Source: Rheinheimera sp. (GTDB lineage Bacteria; Pseudomonadota; Gammaproteobacteria; Enterobacterales; Alteromonadaceae). From it: DNA of 64,000 bases. Each line of letters begins with the position of its first letter. The stretch's first letter is position 1. The stretch is taken from the NCBI GenBank assembly GCA_003482455.1, contig DMYW01000037.1:25890-89889 (forward strand). The letters run 5' to 3'. The position numbers were made by a program, and so were the translations under genes. The notes beneath the pieces were generated by a model. That model ran no database searches, was not told the DNA's origin, and saw only the letters and a program-made list of their open reading frames with translations. Positions 33,764 to 43,231 of this stretch are shown one piece after another.

Positions 33764-35185
33764 CTAGTGGCTGGGCCGATTGGCGCGCAGGGGCGCTTGG
33801 GAGCTCTGTGGTATCGTCGTTGGTGCAGCAGCCTTTGTTTTCGCGGCTCGTTGCTCGTCTACCCACTGCAAGGTTTCATAATAGCGGCGGATATTTTCGA
33901 CGTAATTCACCGCCATATCGCCACGCGCATACCCGGTGCGGGTGAAGCGGTAATACTTGCGTTGCCGCAGCAACGGCAAGCGTTGTTTGACTTCGGCCCA
34001 GCTGTCGGCGTTAGCACCGTCTTTTTCGGTGAGCATCCGCGCGCTTTCAATATGACTTAGGCCTAGGTTGTAGCCAGCCAGCGCCATCCAGGTGCGATCA
34101 GGTTGCGGGATCCGTTCGGGTAGCAAATCAATCAAGCGCTTGAGGTAACGGGCTCCGCCGCGAATACTTTGCGCCGCATCGACTCGACTGGTCACTTGCA
34201 TCAAATTAGCGGTATCGACCGTCAGCATCATCATCCCGACCACCCCTTGTGGGCTGCGCACTTTTGGATCCCAGCGCGATTCTTGGTAAGCAATGGATGC
34301 CAGCAAGCGCCAATCCAATGGTCCTGCATACTTTTTAAATAGGGGTTCATAACGCGGCAGCTGTTTATCAATGGCTTCGATAAAATTGACTGTGTCGGCA
34401 TAGTTAAACCGACTGATGTGACCAAAGTATTTGTCATCGAGCGTCAGTAAATCCGCGTTTTCAAAACTTTTGCCAAAAAACTCGATCAGCACTGTATACA
34501 AGGAGTCATCATCTTGGGCTGGCAATAACCAAGCTACCGGTTGGCTCTTTTTCAAGGTGATGGCAGTGCTGAGCATCGGGTAGAAGCGCTGATTAATCGA
34601 CAACAAATGCGAGTCGGTCACTGTGTAGCGGATCTTGCCTTCAGCCACTTGTTGCAACAGCTCGGTGGCATCGAGGTTGTTGGTGTATTCCACTTGTAAC
34701 TTGGGATGTTGCTGCTGCAGCAATTGCAGCGCTTCGGCTTGACTCGACCCTTGCTGCACCACGACTGGCGCGTCTAGTTCATCCAGTGATTTAGGCCGCC
34801 GTTTGTTGTTGCTGTAGACCAGTACTTCATCGGCAATTTGGTACGCAGGCCCTAAGCGATAACGTTGCTGTAAAGTGGGGGAGATGGTGCCGCCAGAAGC
34901 AACCAAGTCGATGCTGCCTTGTTCAAGTTTTTTCAGCAGATCTTCGGTTTGATAGGCGGTGACCAGCTCAAGTTTGACACCAAGCCGATCAGCCATAATT
35001 TTCGCCAACTCGTATTCATAACCGGTGGGGCCATCTGGGCCTTCGAAATAACTAGTTGGGCCGTTGACGATGCCGATCCTCAGTGCGTCGCGTTGGTAAA
35101 TCTGGTGCAAATGCATAGGCGTCGGCGCTGGAACACAGCCCAGCACCCCGAACGACAAGCCCACACTGAGCCAAAATCGACGCAT
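33764..35185 (-). CDS. mltF: Membrane-bound lytic murein transglycosylase F
   Basis: Cleaves peptidoglycan glycan strands at the outer membrane. The product is 473 residues: a lipoprotein-type signal (SFGVLGC, Cys 17), a PBP-like solute-binding domain (about 30-265, LRIGIVNGPTSYFEG and LASGGTISP style motifs) and a C-terminal SLT domain with the catalytic Glu in IAYQESRWDPKVRSPQG, then GARYLKRL and ALAGYNLG. A Pro/Ala/Ser tail ends the protein. Divergent from purL. Confidence 0.94.
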   Translation of the reverse strand: MRRFWLSVGLSFGVLGCVPAPTPMHLHQIYQRDALRIGIVNGPTSYFEGPDGPTGYEYELAKIMADRLGVKLELVTAYQTEDLLKKLEQGSIDLVASGGTISPTLQQRYRLGPAYQIADEVLVYSNNKRRPKSLDELDAPVVVQQGSSQAEALQLLQQQHPKLQVEYTNNLDATELLQQVAEGKIRYTVTDSHLLSINQRFYPMLSTAITLKKSQPVAWLLPAQDDDSLYTVLIEFFGKSFENADLLTLDDKYFGHISRFNYADTVNFIEAIDKQLPRYEPLFKKYAGPLDWRLLASIAYQESRWDPKVRSPQGVVGMMMLTVDTANLMQVTSRVDAAQSIRGGARYLKRLIDLLPERIPQPDRTWMALAGYNLGLSHIESARMLTEKDGANADSWAEVKQRLPLLRQRKYYRFTRTGYARGDMAVNYVENIRRYYETLQWVDEQRAAKTKAAAPTTIPQSSQAPLRANRPSH

Positions 35186-35397
35186 CAGAGTTTCCCATTT
35201 GCATAAGAACAGCGGATATTTATAACAAAATTTCTGTGTTTAGTCAGAATTCGCTGCAAAAGGCCGCACGATCCCAACAAGTTAGCCATCCAGCGGGCTT
35301 AGCACTGCCGTTTGGGTACCCATCGAAGTGATTTTCCAGTATACTAAGGCGCCGATTTTAGCTTCCGTCTAAGACCAACCCACGGGAAAATAAATTT

Positions 35398-38300
35398 ATG
35401 TTAATCCTGCGTGGTGCAGCCGCACTGTCCGAGTTCCGAATCCAGAAAATCCTTGACCTGTGCGCAGCCGCGCAATTACCGGTCACCAGTGTTTACGCCG
35501 AGTTTATGCATTTTGCTGATGTCACAGCAGAGTTAAATGCCGATGAACTGGTCGTGCTGGAAAAACTACTGACGTACGGTCCAACCCTGACCAGCCATCA
35601 GCCGACTGGCCACCTGTTGTTAGTGACACCACGCCCAGGCACTATTTCGCCTTGGTCTTCCAAAGCAACCGATATCGCCCACAACTGCGGCCTGGCCAAA
35701 GTGACGCGTTTAGAGCGCGGTATTGCTTATTTTGTTGAAACTTCAGCCGAATTAACCGGCGAGCAACGCGTGCAGCTGGCTGGTTTTATCCATGACCGCA
35801 TGATGGAAACCGTGTTTGCGGACGCGCACGAGGCCGTCGCACTGTTTCGTAAAGCCGAACCTGCGCCGCTGTCTTCGGTGGACATTCTGCAAGGTGGCCG
35901 TGACGCGCTGGCACAAGCCAACGTGCGGATGGGCTTAGCGTTAGCTGACGATGAAATTGATTACCTGTTTAGCAATTTCACCGAACTTGGCCGCAATCCA
36001 AACGACATCGAACTCTATATGTTCGCGCAGGCCAACTCGGAGCACTGCCGTCACAAGATTTTTAACGCCGACTGGACTATCGACGGCGTCAAACAGCCAA
36101 AATCGCTGTTTAAAATGATCAAAAACACCTTCGAAACCACGCCGGATTTTGTGCTGTCAGCTTACAAAGACAACGCCGCTGTGATGGAAGGCTCCAAAGC
36201 GGGTCGTTTCTTCCCAGATCCACAAACCCAAGAATACCAATATCACCATGAAGACATTCATGTGTTGATGAAAGTCGAAACGCACAACCACCCAACCGCC
36301 ATTTCGCCATTCCCAGGTGCTGCCACAGGTTCTGGCGGGGAAATTCGTGACGAAGGTGCCACCGGTGTGGGCGCCAAGCCAAAAGCGGGTTTGGTTGGCT
36401 TCTCGGTATCGAATTTACGGATCCCTGGCTTTGAACAACCGTGGGAAACCAACTTCGGCAAGCCAAGCCGCATCGTCACCGCCCTTGATATCATGACCGA
36501 AGGCCCACTGGGTGGCGCGGCGTTTAACAACGAATTCGGCCGTCCGGCAGTTGTTGGTTATTTCCGTACCTATGAAGAACAAGTGCCAAGCCACAACGGC
36601 GACGAAGTTCGCGGCTACCACAAGCCGATTATGTTAGCCGGTGGTTTGGGTAACATCCGCGCCGAACATGTGCAAAAAGGCGACTTGCCAGCTGGCGCGA
36701 ATTTAGTGGTGCTGGGTGGCCCAGCCATGAACATCGGTTTAGGTGGTGGCGCGGCGTCGTCGATGGCCTCAGGCCAATCGGCAGAAGACTTAGATTTCGC
36801 CTCGGTGCAACGCGACAACCCAGAAATCGAACGTCGCTGCCAAGAAGTGATCGACCGCTGCTGGCAATTAGGCGCCGAGAACCCAATAGTGTTTATCCAC
36901 GACGTAGGTGCCGGTGGTTTATCCAACGCCTTCCCAGAACTGGTCAATGACGGTGGTGTCGGTGGTAAGTTTGAGCTGCGTAATGTACCCAACGACGAGC
37001 CAGGCATGGCGCCACTGGAAATTTGGTGTAACGAATCGCAAGAACGTTATGTATTAGCCATTCCAGCCGACAAAATGCCGGTGTTTGAAGCCATCTGTCG
37101 CCGCGAACGCGCGCCGTTTGCCGTGGTCGGTGTTGCCACCGAAGAGCCGCATTTAACGCTGACCGACAGCCACTTCGATAACAAACCAATCGATTTACCG
37201 CTGTCGGTACTGCTTGGCAAGCCGCCAAAAATGCATCGCGATGTTGAATCGAAAAAAGCCCAAGGCCAAGCCTTAGACTTAGGCGATGCGACCGTGCAAC
37301 AAGCCACTGAGCGCTTGTTACGTTTACCGACCATTGCCGAAAAAACCTTCTTAGTCAGCATCGGTGACCGCTCGGTGACCGGTATGGTGGCGCGTGACCA
37401 AATGGTCGGCCCATGGCAGGTACCACTGGCGAACTGTGCGGTAACCACCGCGGCGCTGGACACTTACCATGGTGAAGCCATGTCGATGGGTGAACGCACG
37501 CCTGTGGCACTGTTGGATTTCGGCGCATCAGCGCGTTTGGCAGTGGCGGAAGCCATCACCAATATCGCAGCGACAGACATCGGCGATATCAAACGTATTA
37601 AATTATCCGCCAACTGGATGGCCGCTGCCGGTCACCCAGGTGAAGACGCCGGTTTATACGAAGCGGTCAAAGCCGTCGGCGAAGAGTTGTGTCCTGCCCT
37701 TGGCATCACCATTCCGGTCGGTAAAGACTCGATGTCGATGAAAACCAAATGGCAAGAAGCCGGTCAAGACAAAGCCGTCACTGCGCCTATGTCATTGATT
37801 ATCACTGCGTTTGCTCGCGTCGAAGACGTGCGTAAAACGGTGACGCCACAACTGCGTACCGACAAAGGCGCCTCATCGCTGCTGCTGATTGACTTAGGCC
37901 AAGGCCAAAACCGCTTAGGCGCGTCGTGCTTGGCACAGGTATACAAACAGCTGGGCGACAAAGCGCCGGATCTGGCATCGCCAGCACTGCTGCTGAATTT
38001 CTTTAACGCCGTGCAACAACTGACGCACGAGCAAAAACTGCTGGCCTACCATGACCGTTCTGACGGTGGTGTGTTAGTCACGCTGGCGGAAATGGCATTT
38101 GCGGGTAAAGCCGGTTGGAATGTTGACGTCGCAGCGCTGGGCTCGGACGATTTCAGCGTACTGTTTAGCGAAGAATTAGGTGCGGTGGTGCAAGTAGCCG
38201 ACAGCGAGCTTGCTTATGTCCAATCCGTACTGGCGAAACACGGTTTAGCCGCCAACAGCCACGTGCTGGGTGCGGTGAATGCGTCGGATGACCTCGTTGT

Positions 38301-39291
38301 GCGCCGTGGCGACACTGTGGTGTATCAAGACAGCCGCGTGCGTCTTCGTACCATTTGGGCCGAAACCACCTATCAAATGCAAGCGCGTCGCGACAACCCG
38401 GCGTGTGCGAAACAAGAATTTGACGCCAAGTTTGACCAACAAGACCCAGGTCTGAACGTCAAGTTAAGCTTTGACATCAATGAAGACGTCGCTGCGCCTT
38501 ACATTTTAAAAGGTGCCAAACCGAAGATCGCCGTGTTGCGTGAGCAAGGCGTCAACTCGCACGTCGAGATGGCGGCCGCTTTTAACCGCGCTGGTTTTAC
38601 CGCCATCGACGTGCACATGAGCGATATTCTGGCCGGTCGTCGTGAACTGTCAGAATTTAACGGCTTAGTTGCCTGTGGTGGTTTCAGCTACGGCGACGTG
38701 TTAGGCGCTGGTGAAGGTTGGGCGAAATCGATTCTGTTTAACGACGTGGCGCGGGCACAGTTCAGCCGCTTCTTTGAACGCGACAGCACCTTCACGCTAG
38801 GCGTGTGTAACGGCTGTCAGATGGTGTCGAACTTAAAATCGCTGATCCCAGGCGCTGACTTGTGGCCACGGTTTGTGCGCAACAAGTCTGAGCGGTTTGA
38901 AGCGCGTTTTAGCTTGGTTGAAGTGCAACAAAACCCATCCTTGTTGTTTGCCGGCATGGCCGGCTCACGCATGCCAATCGCCGTGTCGCACGGTGAAGGT
39001 CATACCGAGTTTGCGAGTAGCGAAGCGCTGCAAGCGGCCGAACAAAGCGGCACTATTGCACTGCGGTTTGTCGACAACTACGGCCAAGTGACCGAGCAAT
39101 ACCCAGCCAACCCGAACGGTTCGGCCAACGGTATCACCGCACTGACCACCCGCGATGGTCGCGTCACTATCATGATGCCGCATCCAGAGCGTGTGTTCCG
39201 TGCCGTCAGCAACAGCTGGCATCCAGACGAGTGGCAAGAAGACTCGCCATGGATGCGGATGTTCCGTAACGCCCGTGTTTGGTTAGACTAA
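35398..39291 (+). CDS. purL: Phosphoribosylformylglycinamidine synthase PurL
   Basis: Purine synthesis step 4 (FGAR to FGAM), large single-chain form typical of proteobacteria. The product is 1297 residues (E. coli 1295): N-terminal PurS-like domain, FGAR synthetase with two pseudo-symmetric halves (THNHPTAISPFPGAATG and related Gly-rich motifs), and a C-terminal class I glutamine amidotransferase with nucleophile Cys in LGVCNGCQMVSNL and the His/Glu pair in PHPERVF. The ATG is preceded by GGGAAA. A TATACT at 35340-35345 with GGCGCC after it is a plausible -10. I saw no convincing PurR box. Confidence 0.98.
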   Translation: MLILRGAAALSEFRIQKILDLCAAAQLPVTSVYAEFMHFADVTAELNADELVVLEKLLTYGPTLTSHQPTGHLLLVTPRPGTISPWSSKATDIAHNCGLAKVTRLERGIAYFVETSAELTGEQRVQLAGFIHDRMMETVFADAHEAVALFRKAEPAPLSSVDILQGGRDALAQANVRMGLALADDEIDYLFSNFTELGRNPNDIELYMFAQANSEHCRHKIFNADWTIDGVKQPKSLFKMIKNTFETTPDFVLSAYKDNAAVMEGSKAGRFFPDPQTQEYQYHHEDIHVLMKVETHNHPTAISPFPGAATGSGGEIRDEGATGVGAKPKAGLVGFSVSNLRIPGFEQPWETNFGKPSRIVTALDIMTEGPLGGAAFNNEFGRPAVVGYFRTYEEQVPSHNGDEVRGYHKPIMLAGGLGNIRAEHVQKGDLPAGANLVVLGGPAMNIGLGGGAASSMASGQSAEDLDFASVQRDNPEIERRCQEVIDRCWQLGAENPIVFIHDVGAGGLSNAFPELVNDGGVGGKFELRNVPNDEPGMAPLEIWCNESQERYVLAIPADKMPVFEAICRRERAPFAVVGVATEEPHLTLTDSHFDNKPIDLPLSVLLGKPPKMHRDVESKKAQGQALDLGDATVQQATERLLRLPTIAEKTFLVSIGDRSVTGMVARDQMVGPWQVPLANCAVTTAALDTYHGEAMSMGERTPVALLDFGASARLAVAEAITNIAATDIGDIKRIKLSANWMAAAGHPGEDAGLYEAVKAVGEELCPALGITIPVGKDSMSMKTKWQEAGQDKAVTAPMSLIITAFARVEDVRKTVTPQLRTDKGASSLLLIDLGQGQNRLGASCLAQVYKQLGDKAPDLASPALLLNFFNAVQQLTHEQKLLAYHDRSDGGVLVTLAEMAFAGKAGWNVDVAALGSDDFSVLFSEELGAVVQVADSELAYVQSVLAKHGLAANSHVLGAVNASDDLVVRRGDTVVYQDSRVRLRTIWAETTYQMQARRDNPACAKQEFDAKFDQQDPGLNVKLSFDINEDVAAPYILKGAKPKIAVLREQGVNSHVEMAAAFNRAGFTAIDVHMSDILAGRRELSEFNGLVACGGFSYGDVLGAGEGWAKSILFNDVARAQFSRFFERDSTFTLGVCNGCQMVSNLKSLIPGADLWPRFVRNKSERFEARFSLVEVQQNPSLLFAGMAGSRMPIAVSHGEGHTEFASSEALQAAEQSGTIALRFVDNYGQVTEQYPANPNGSANGITALTTRDGRVTIMMPHPERVFRAVSNSWHPDEWQEDSPWMRMFRNARVWLD

Positions 39292-39305
39292 TTAACCAGA
39301 CCCTG

Positions 39306-39334
39306 AAAAACACCAGCTGCGGCTGGTGTTTTTG
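39306..39334 (+). terminator. Terminator after purL
   Basis: Stem AAAAACACCAGC/GCTGGTGTTTTT with a TGCG loop; the arms themselves supply the A and T runs. Confidence 0.92.
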
Positions 39335-39635
39335 TTGGTGCCACAACCCTGCCAAGCGTCAGCGCCATGCATGCAACAAAGGAGCTTTGCAGACAATTGG
39401 TTACATCTTTACTGGGTATTGCCATGCCAGTTGTAGGTTTTTCGCGCCAAGCGGCGCTGCACTTTGCGCGCGGTCGCAGTACACTCGAAGCGCATGATGG
39501 CTGAAACACAAGGCACAGCCGTCGTTATCAAGTAAACACATGCAAACCGTGTGATTTACCCACAACCAAACAATCTTATTAAAACAGAGTTCCACCGAAG
39601 AACTCGTGCTGTTAAGCCAAACGTCGAGGTCCGAA
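39335..39635. other. Intergenic region between purL and the M13 peptidase gene
   Basis: About 300 bp without a convincing gene. Short open frames exist on both strands, but none has a ribosome site or recognisable product. The last 100 bp are AT-rich (ACAATCTTATTAAAACAG) and probably hold the peptidase promoter; I could not fix its elements. Confidence 0.5.
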
Positions 39636-41702
39636 ATGCTCAATAAAATTACCCGCGCTGTATTCACCAGCATGCTGCTGTCGGTCAGCACGCTATCCGT
39701 TAGCTCATTGGCGAGCGCCGCTGATCAACCGATCGGCATTAACATCAACGCCATGGATAGTTCGGTCAAACCGGGCGATGACTTTTATGGCTACGCCAAC
39801 GGCAACTGGGTCAAAACCACCGAGATCCCAGCCGATCGTTCCAGCACTGGCTCGTTTTTAGTGGCAGCAGAAGCCACCGAAAAACACAAAACGGATTTAA
39901 TCGCCGAGCTCGTCAAAGGCCAGCCAGCCCAAGGCTCGGACGATGCACGGATCGTCAATTTCTACCAAGCCTATTTGGACGTCAGTGGCATCAACAGTCG
40001 CGGCATGGCGCCGATTGCGATGGACTTGGCGCGCATTGAAACGATTAGCAATCTAAGCGATTTATCGCGCGCCTTAGGCGGCAGCGTGCGCGCCGATGTC
40101 GACCCGCTCAACGCCACCAATTATCACACCGAAAACCTGTTTGGCGTGTTTGTGACCCAAGGTTTGGCTACGCCAGGCGAAGTGCTGCCGTATCTGATGC
40201 AAGGTGGCTTGGGCCTGCCGGAGCGTGAGTATTATTTATCCGACAGCCCGAAAATGGCCGAACTGCGCACCGCCTACCAAGCCTATATCGAAACCTTATT
40301 AAGCAAAGCCGGTATCAAGGACGCCAAAACCAAAGCCGCCGGTATTTTTGCGCTGGAAATGCAGATCGCCAAAGCACATGTCAGCCGTGAAGAGAGCGAA
40401 GATTTTGCCAAGTCTTCTGCGGTGTGGGCTCGTAAAGACTTTACAGTCAAAGCGCCTGGCATGGATTGGGATGCGTTTTTTGCCGGCGCGAGTTTAGGCA
40501 AACAACAACGTTTCGCGGCTTATCACGGCGCGGCTATTACGAATTTATCGGCGCTGGTGGCATCGCAGCCGCTGCAAGTGTGGAAAGACTGGTTGGCGTT
40601 TCATCAAATCAACACCCACGCCGAGGTGTTGCCAACGGCGTTAGATGAAGTGCATTTTGCGTTTTACGGTACCACCTTGTCCGGAACACCACAGCAGCGC
40701 AGCCGCGAAAAACGTGCACTGGCGATGCTGGATGTGTACTTAGGTGATGCTGTCGGTAAAGCCTATGTCAGCCGTTATTTCCAAGCCGAACATAAAGCGC
40801 ATATCAGCGCCATGGTGCAGCAGATTGTTGATGCCTTCCACACGCGTGTAGAAAAATTGGATTGGATGCAAGCGGCGACTAAAGCCGAAGCCTTAGCCAA
40901 AGTAAAAACTTTGGTGGTGAGCGTGGGTTATCCAGACCACTGGCGCGATTACAGCCAGTACCCAGTGCTGGCAGACAACGCCTACGCCAACGCGGTGCAA
41001 GGTGAAAAAGCCGAATATCGCCATCAGCTAGCGAAAATCGGCAAACCGATGGACAAAGGCGAGTGGTGGATGACGGCGCAAGTCGTTAACGCGGTGAACT
41101 TGCCGGTGCAAAACGCCCTGAATTTCCCTGCTGGTATTTTGCAGCCACCGTTTTATGTACCAGGTGCTGATGATGCCTACAACTTTGGCGCCATTGGCGC
41201 TGTGATTGGCCATGAGATCAGCCACAGCTTTGATAACAACGGTGCCGCGTTTGACTCGACCGGCGCACTGCGCAACTGGTGGACCAAGCAAGATTTCGCG
41301 CGGTTTGCCGAGCAAGGCAAAGCCTTGGCTGATCAATTCGACACCTACGCGCCATTTCCTGACTTACACGTCAACGGCAAGTTGACCTTGGGCGAAAACA
41401 TCGCGGACGTCGCTGGTTTAGCGGCGGCTTATGATGCATATCGCGCCTCGCTGGGCGGCAAAGAAGCACCGGTGATCAATGGGTTAACGGGCGATCAACG
41501 CTTCTTTATTGGGTATGCGCAAACCTGGGCCACCAAAATGCGTGACGCGGCGCTGCGTAACCGCATCGCCACCGACGGCCATGCGCCTGGCATGTACCGC
41601 GCCTTGACCGTGCGTAACCTCGACGCTTGGTACAAAGCGTTTGACGTCAAACCGGGCGATAAGCTGTATTTAGCGCCAGAGCAACGCGTTAAGGTGTGGT
41701 AA
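39636..41702 (+). CDS. M13 family (neprilysin-like) zinc metallopeptidase
   Basis: Exported oligopeptidase of 688 residues, signal peptide with cleavage after SLASA (about 29). The zinc site is HEISH (near 525-529, VIGHEISHSFD) and the third ligand lies in GENIADVAGLAAAYDAY (near 587). The N-terminal M13 half (DDFYGYANGNWVK) is complete, so it looks functional. It probably degrades peptides in the periplasm. The ATG at 39636 has CGAGGT upstream; the frame begins at 39606. Confidence 0.93.
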   Translation: MLNKITRAVFTSMLLSVSTLSVSSLASAADQPIGININAMDSSVKPGDDFYGYANGNWVKTTEIPADRSSTGSFLVAAEATEKHKTDLIAELVKGQPAQGSDDARIVNFYQAYLDVSGINSRGMAPIAMDLARIETISNLSDLSRALGGSVRADVDPLNATNYHTENLFGVFVTQGLATPGEVLPYLMQGGLGLPEREYYLSDSPKMAELRTAYQAYIETLLSKAGIKDAKTKAAGIFALEMQIAKAHVSREESEDFAKSSAVWARKDFTVKAPGMDWDAFFAGASLGKQQRFAAYHGAAITNLSALVASQPLQVWKDWLAFHQINTHAEVLPTALDEVHFAFYGTTLSGTPQQRSREKRALAMLDVYLGDAVGKAYVSRYFQAEHKAHISAMVQQIVDAFHTRVEKLDWMQAATKAEALAKVKTLVVSVGYPDHWRDYSQYPVLADNAYANAVQGEKAEYRHQLAKIGKPMDKGEWWMTAQVVNAVNLPVQNALNFPAGILQPPFYVPGADDAYNFGAIGAVIGHEISHSFDNNGAAFDSTGALRNWWTKQDFARFAEQGKALADQFDTYAPFPDLHVNGKLTLGENIADVAGLAAAYDAYRASLGGKEAPVINGLTGDQRFFIGYAQTWATKMRDAALRNRIATDGHAPGMYRALTVRNLDAWYKAFDVKPGDKLYLAPEQRVKVW

Positions 41703-41767
41703 TACCGAGCGGTATCCTTGGATTGGCGTTGTTGCAGTCCAAGTGGATGCTGCCGCTTTAGAAAAAC

Positions 41768-41792
41768 AAAACCCAGCAACCGCTGGGTTTTG
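41768..41792 (+). terminator. Terminator after the M13 peptidase gene
   Basis: Stem AAAACCCAGC/GCTGGGTTTT, loop AACC. Another hairpin (41835-41855, arms AAGAGCGA/TCGCTCTT) lies between it and the HlyD gene and is of unknown role. Confidence 0.85.
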
Positions 41793-41986
41793 TCTATTTA
41801 AGCGACCACTCGCCATCAACCATGTCGGCAGGGGAAGAGCGAGTAGGTCGCTCTTATACAGCAAGTACTTCTTTCGAGCTTTGACGCAAAACCCCTGACG
41901 CTACGCCCGCCATGTACCCTTGTCGACTGCTCTGCTGCCATGCTACTGTCGCCTTAGAACAAGAACCCCTTCAAGGGCTTATCGAC

Positions 41987-43231
41987 GTGGCAAAACCTTT
42001 TTTTCGTCCCGAAGTGCTGCAGCATCAACAGCAGCGCTTGGCGGGGACAGTGCATTTAACGCGGCCAGTGCCGCTGGTCTATTTGACGGCCTTGTTGTTG
42101 CTGGTGGTAACCAGCGCCGTGGTCTATCTAAGTAGCGCCCAGTACAGTCGCAAACAGACAGTGCAAGGTGTATTGCAGCCCAGTGCCGGCGCTGTGCGGC
42201 TGCAGCTGGCAGAAAGCGGCAGTATCAGCGAATTGCTGGTGCAAGAAGGGCAAACGGTGCAAGCCGGTCAGCCGATTTTGCGGCTTGATAAACAGCAGTT
42301 TGACGCGAGCCAAAACGAATTAAGTTCGACCTTGTTGACGCAAAACCAGCAAGTCCTGACGCAGCTGCAAACTGACCGCGCGCAAAAGCTCAAGCAACAT
42401 CAGCTGCAATTGCAGCAACAGCAAGACAAAATCGCCAGCCTAAAGCGCGACTTGCAAGAATTGCAAAACCAGCAACAAACGCTCGCTAACCGCTTGAATT
42501 TAAACCGTGAACAGCTGGCGCAACTAAACAAACTCCAAGGCTCTGGCTATATCTCGCAACTGGAGATCACCAAACAAAAAGACGCCTTGTTGCAACTTGA
42601 GCAGCAGCAACAACAGCAGCAAGCCGCCGCATTGAAACTTAAGGCCGACATCAGTCAGGCCGAACAACAACTGCAACAGCTGCCACTGAGCCAACAAGCC
42701 GAATTAAGTAGCATCGATAATCAAATCGCCGGGCAAACGGCGACGCAAGCACAATTGAGTGTCCAGCAAAGCAGCACCTTAGTGGCGCCGAGCGACGGTC
42801 GGGTGTCGGCGCTGCAAGTCAAAGCCGGGCAGTGGCATGCGCAAGGGCAAGCGGTGTTGACCTTGTTGCCGCTGCACAGTGATTTAGAAGCCATTTTGTA
42901 TGTGCCAACCAGCGCGGTGGGTTTTTTAACCGTCGGTCAAACGGCGCGGCTGCGCTACGACGCTTATCCGTATCAACGATTTGGCGTATTTGCCGGCGAA
43001 GTCATCGAGATCAGTGACAGTGTGTTGTTGCCAACGGACGTCAGTGATTTTCCGCTGACCGGCCCGAGTTTTCGGGTGCGGGTGAAAGTGCCAGCCCAGC
43101 AGTTACAAGCCTACAATCGCAATTTGCCACTAAAAGCGGGCATGACCTTGCAAGCCGACCTGATCACTGAGCGGCAAAGTTTATTGCAGTGGTTGTTTGA
43201 TCCGATCTACAGCATGAAAGGGACTTGGTAA
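41987..43231 (+). CDS. HlyD-family secretion adaptor
   Basis: Periplasmic adaptor of a type I exporter, 414 residues from the GTG at 41987 (AAGGG ribosome site, start VAKPFFRPEVLQHQQQRL as in bacteriocin-export HlyD proteins). An ATG at 41912 would add 25 residues but lacks a ribosome site. One membrane helix (about 30-50, PLVYLTALLLLVVTSAVVYL), a biotinyl-lipoyl half (about 65-100), a long Gln-rich coiled coil (about 105-240) and the second lipoyl/barrel half. It ends on the ABC gene start (TAATG), so the two are coupled. Confidence 0.88.
   Translation: MAKPFFRPEVLQHQQQRLAGTVHLTRPVPLVYLTALLLLVVTSAVVYLSSAQYSRKQTVQGVLQPSAGAVRLQLAESGSISELLVQEGQTVQAGQPILRLDKQQFDASQNELSSTLLTQNQQVLTQLQTDRAQKLKQHQLQLQQQQDKIASLKRDLQELQNQQQTLANRLNLNREQLAQLNKLQGSGYISQLEITKQKDALLQLEQQQQQQQAAALKLKADISQAEQQLQQLPLSQQAELSSIDNQIAGQTATQAQLSVQQSSTLVAPSDGRVSALQVKAGQWHAQGQAVLTLLPLHSDLEAILYVPTSAVGFLTVGQTARLRYDAYPYQRFGVFAGEVIEISDSVLLPTDVSDFPLTGPSFRVRVKVPAQQLQAYNRNLPLKAGMTLQADLITERQSLLQWLFDPIYSMKGTW

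Noticed and set aside
35186..35397. PurR box upstream of purL
   Set aside because: No sequence close to the CGCAAACGTTTNCG palindrome is present in the interval.
39288..39509. Small frames between purL and the M13 peptidase
   Set aside because: They run through the purL terminator, lack ribosome sites and have no recognisable product.
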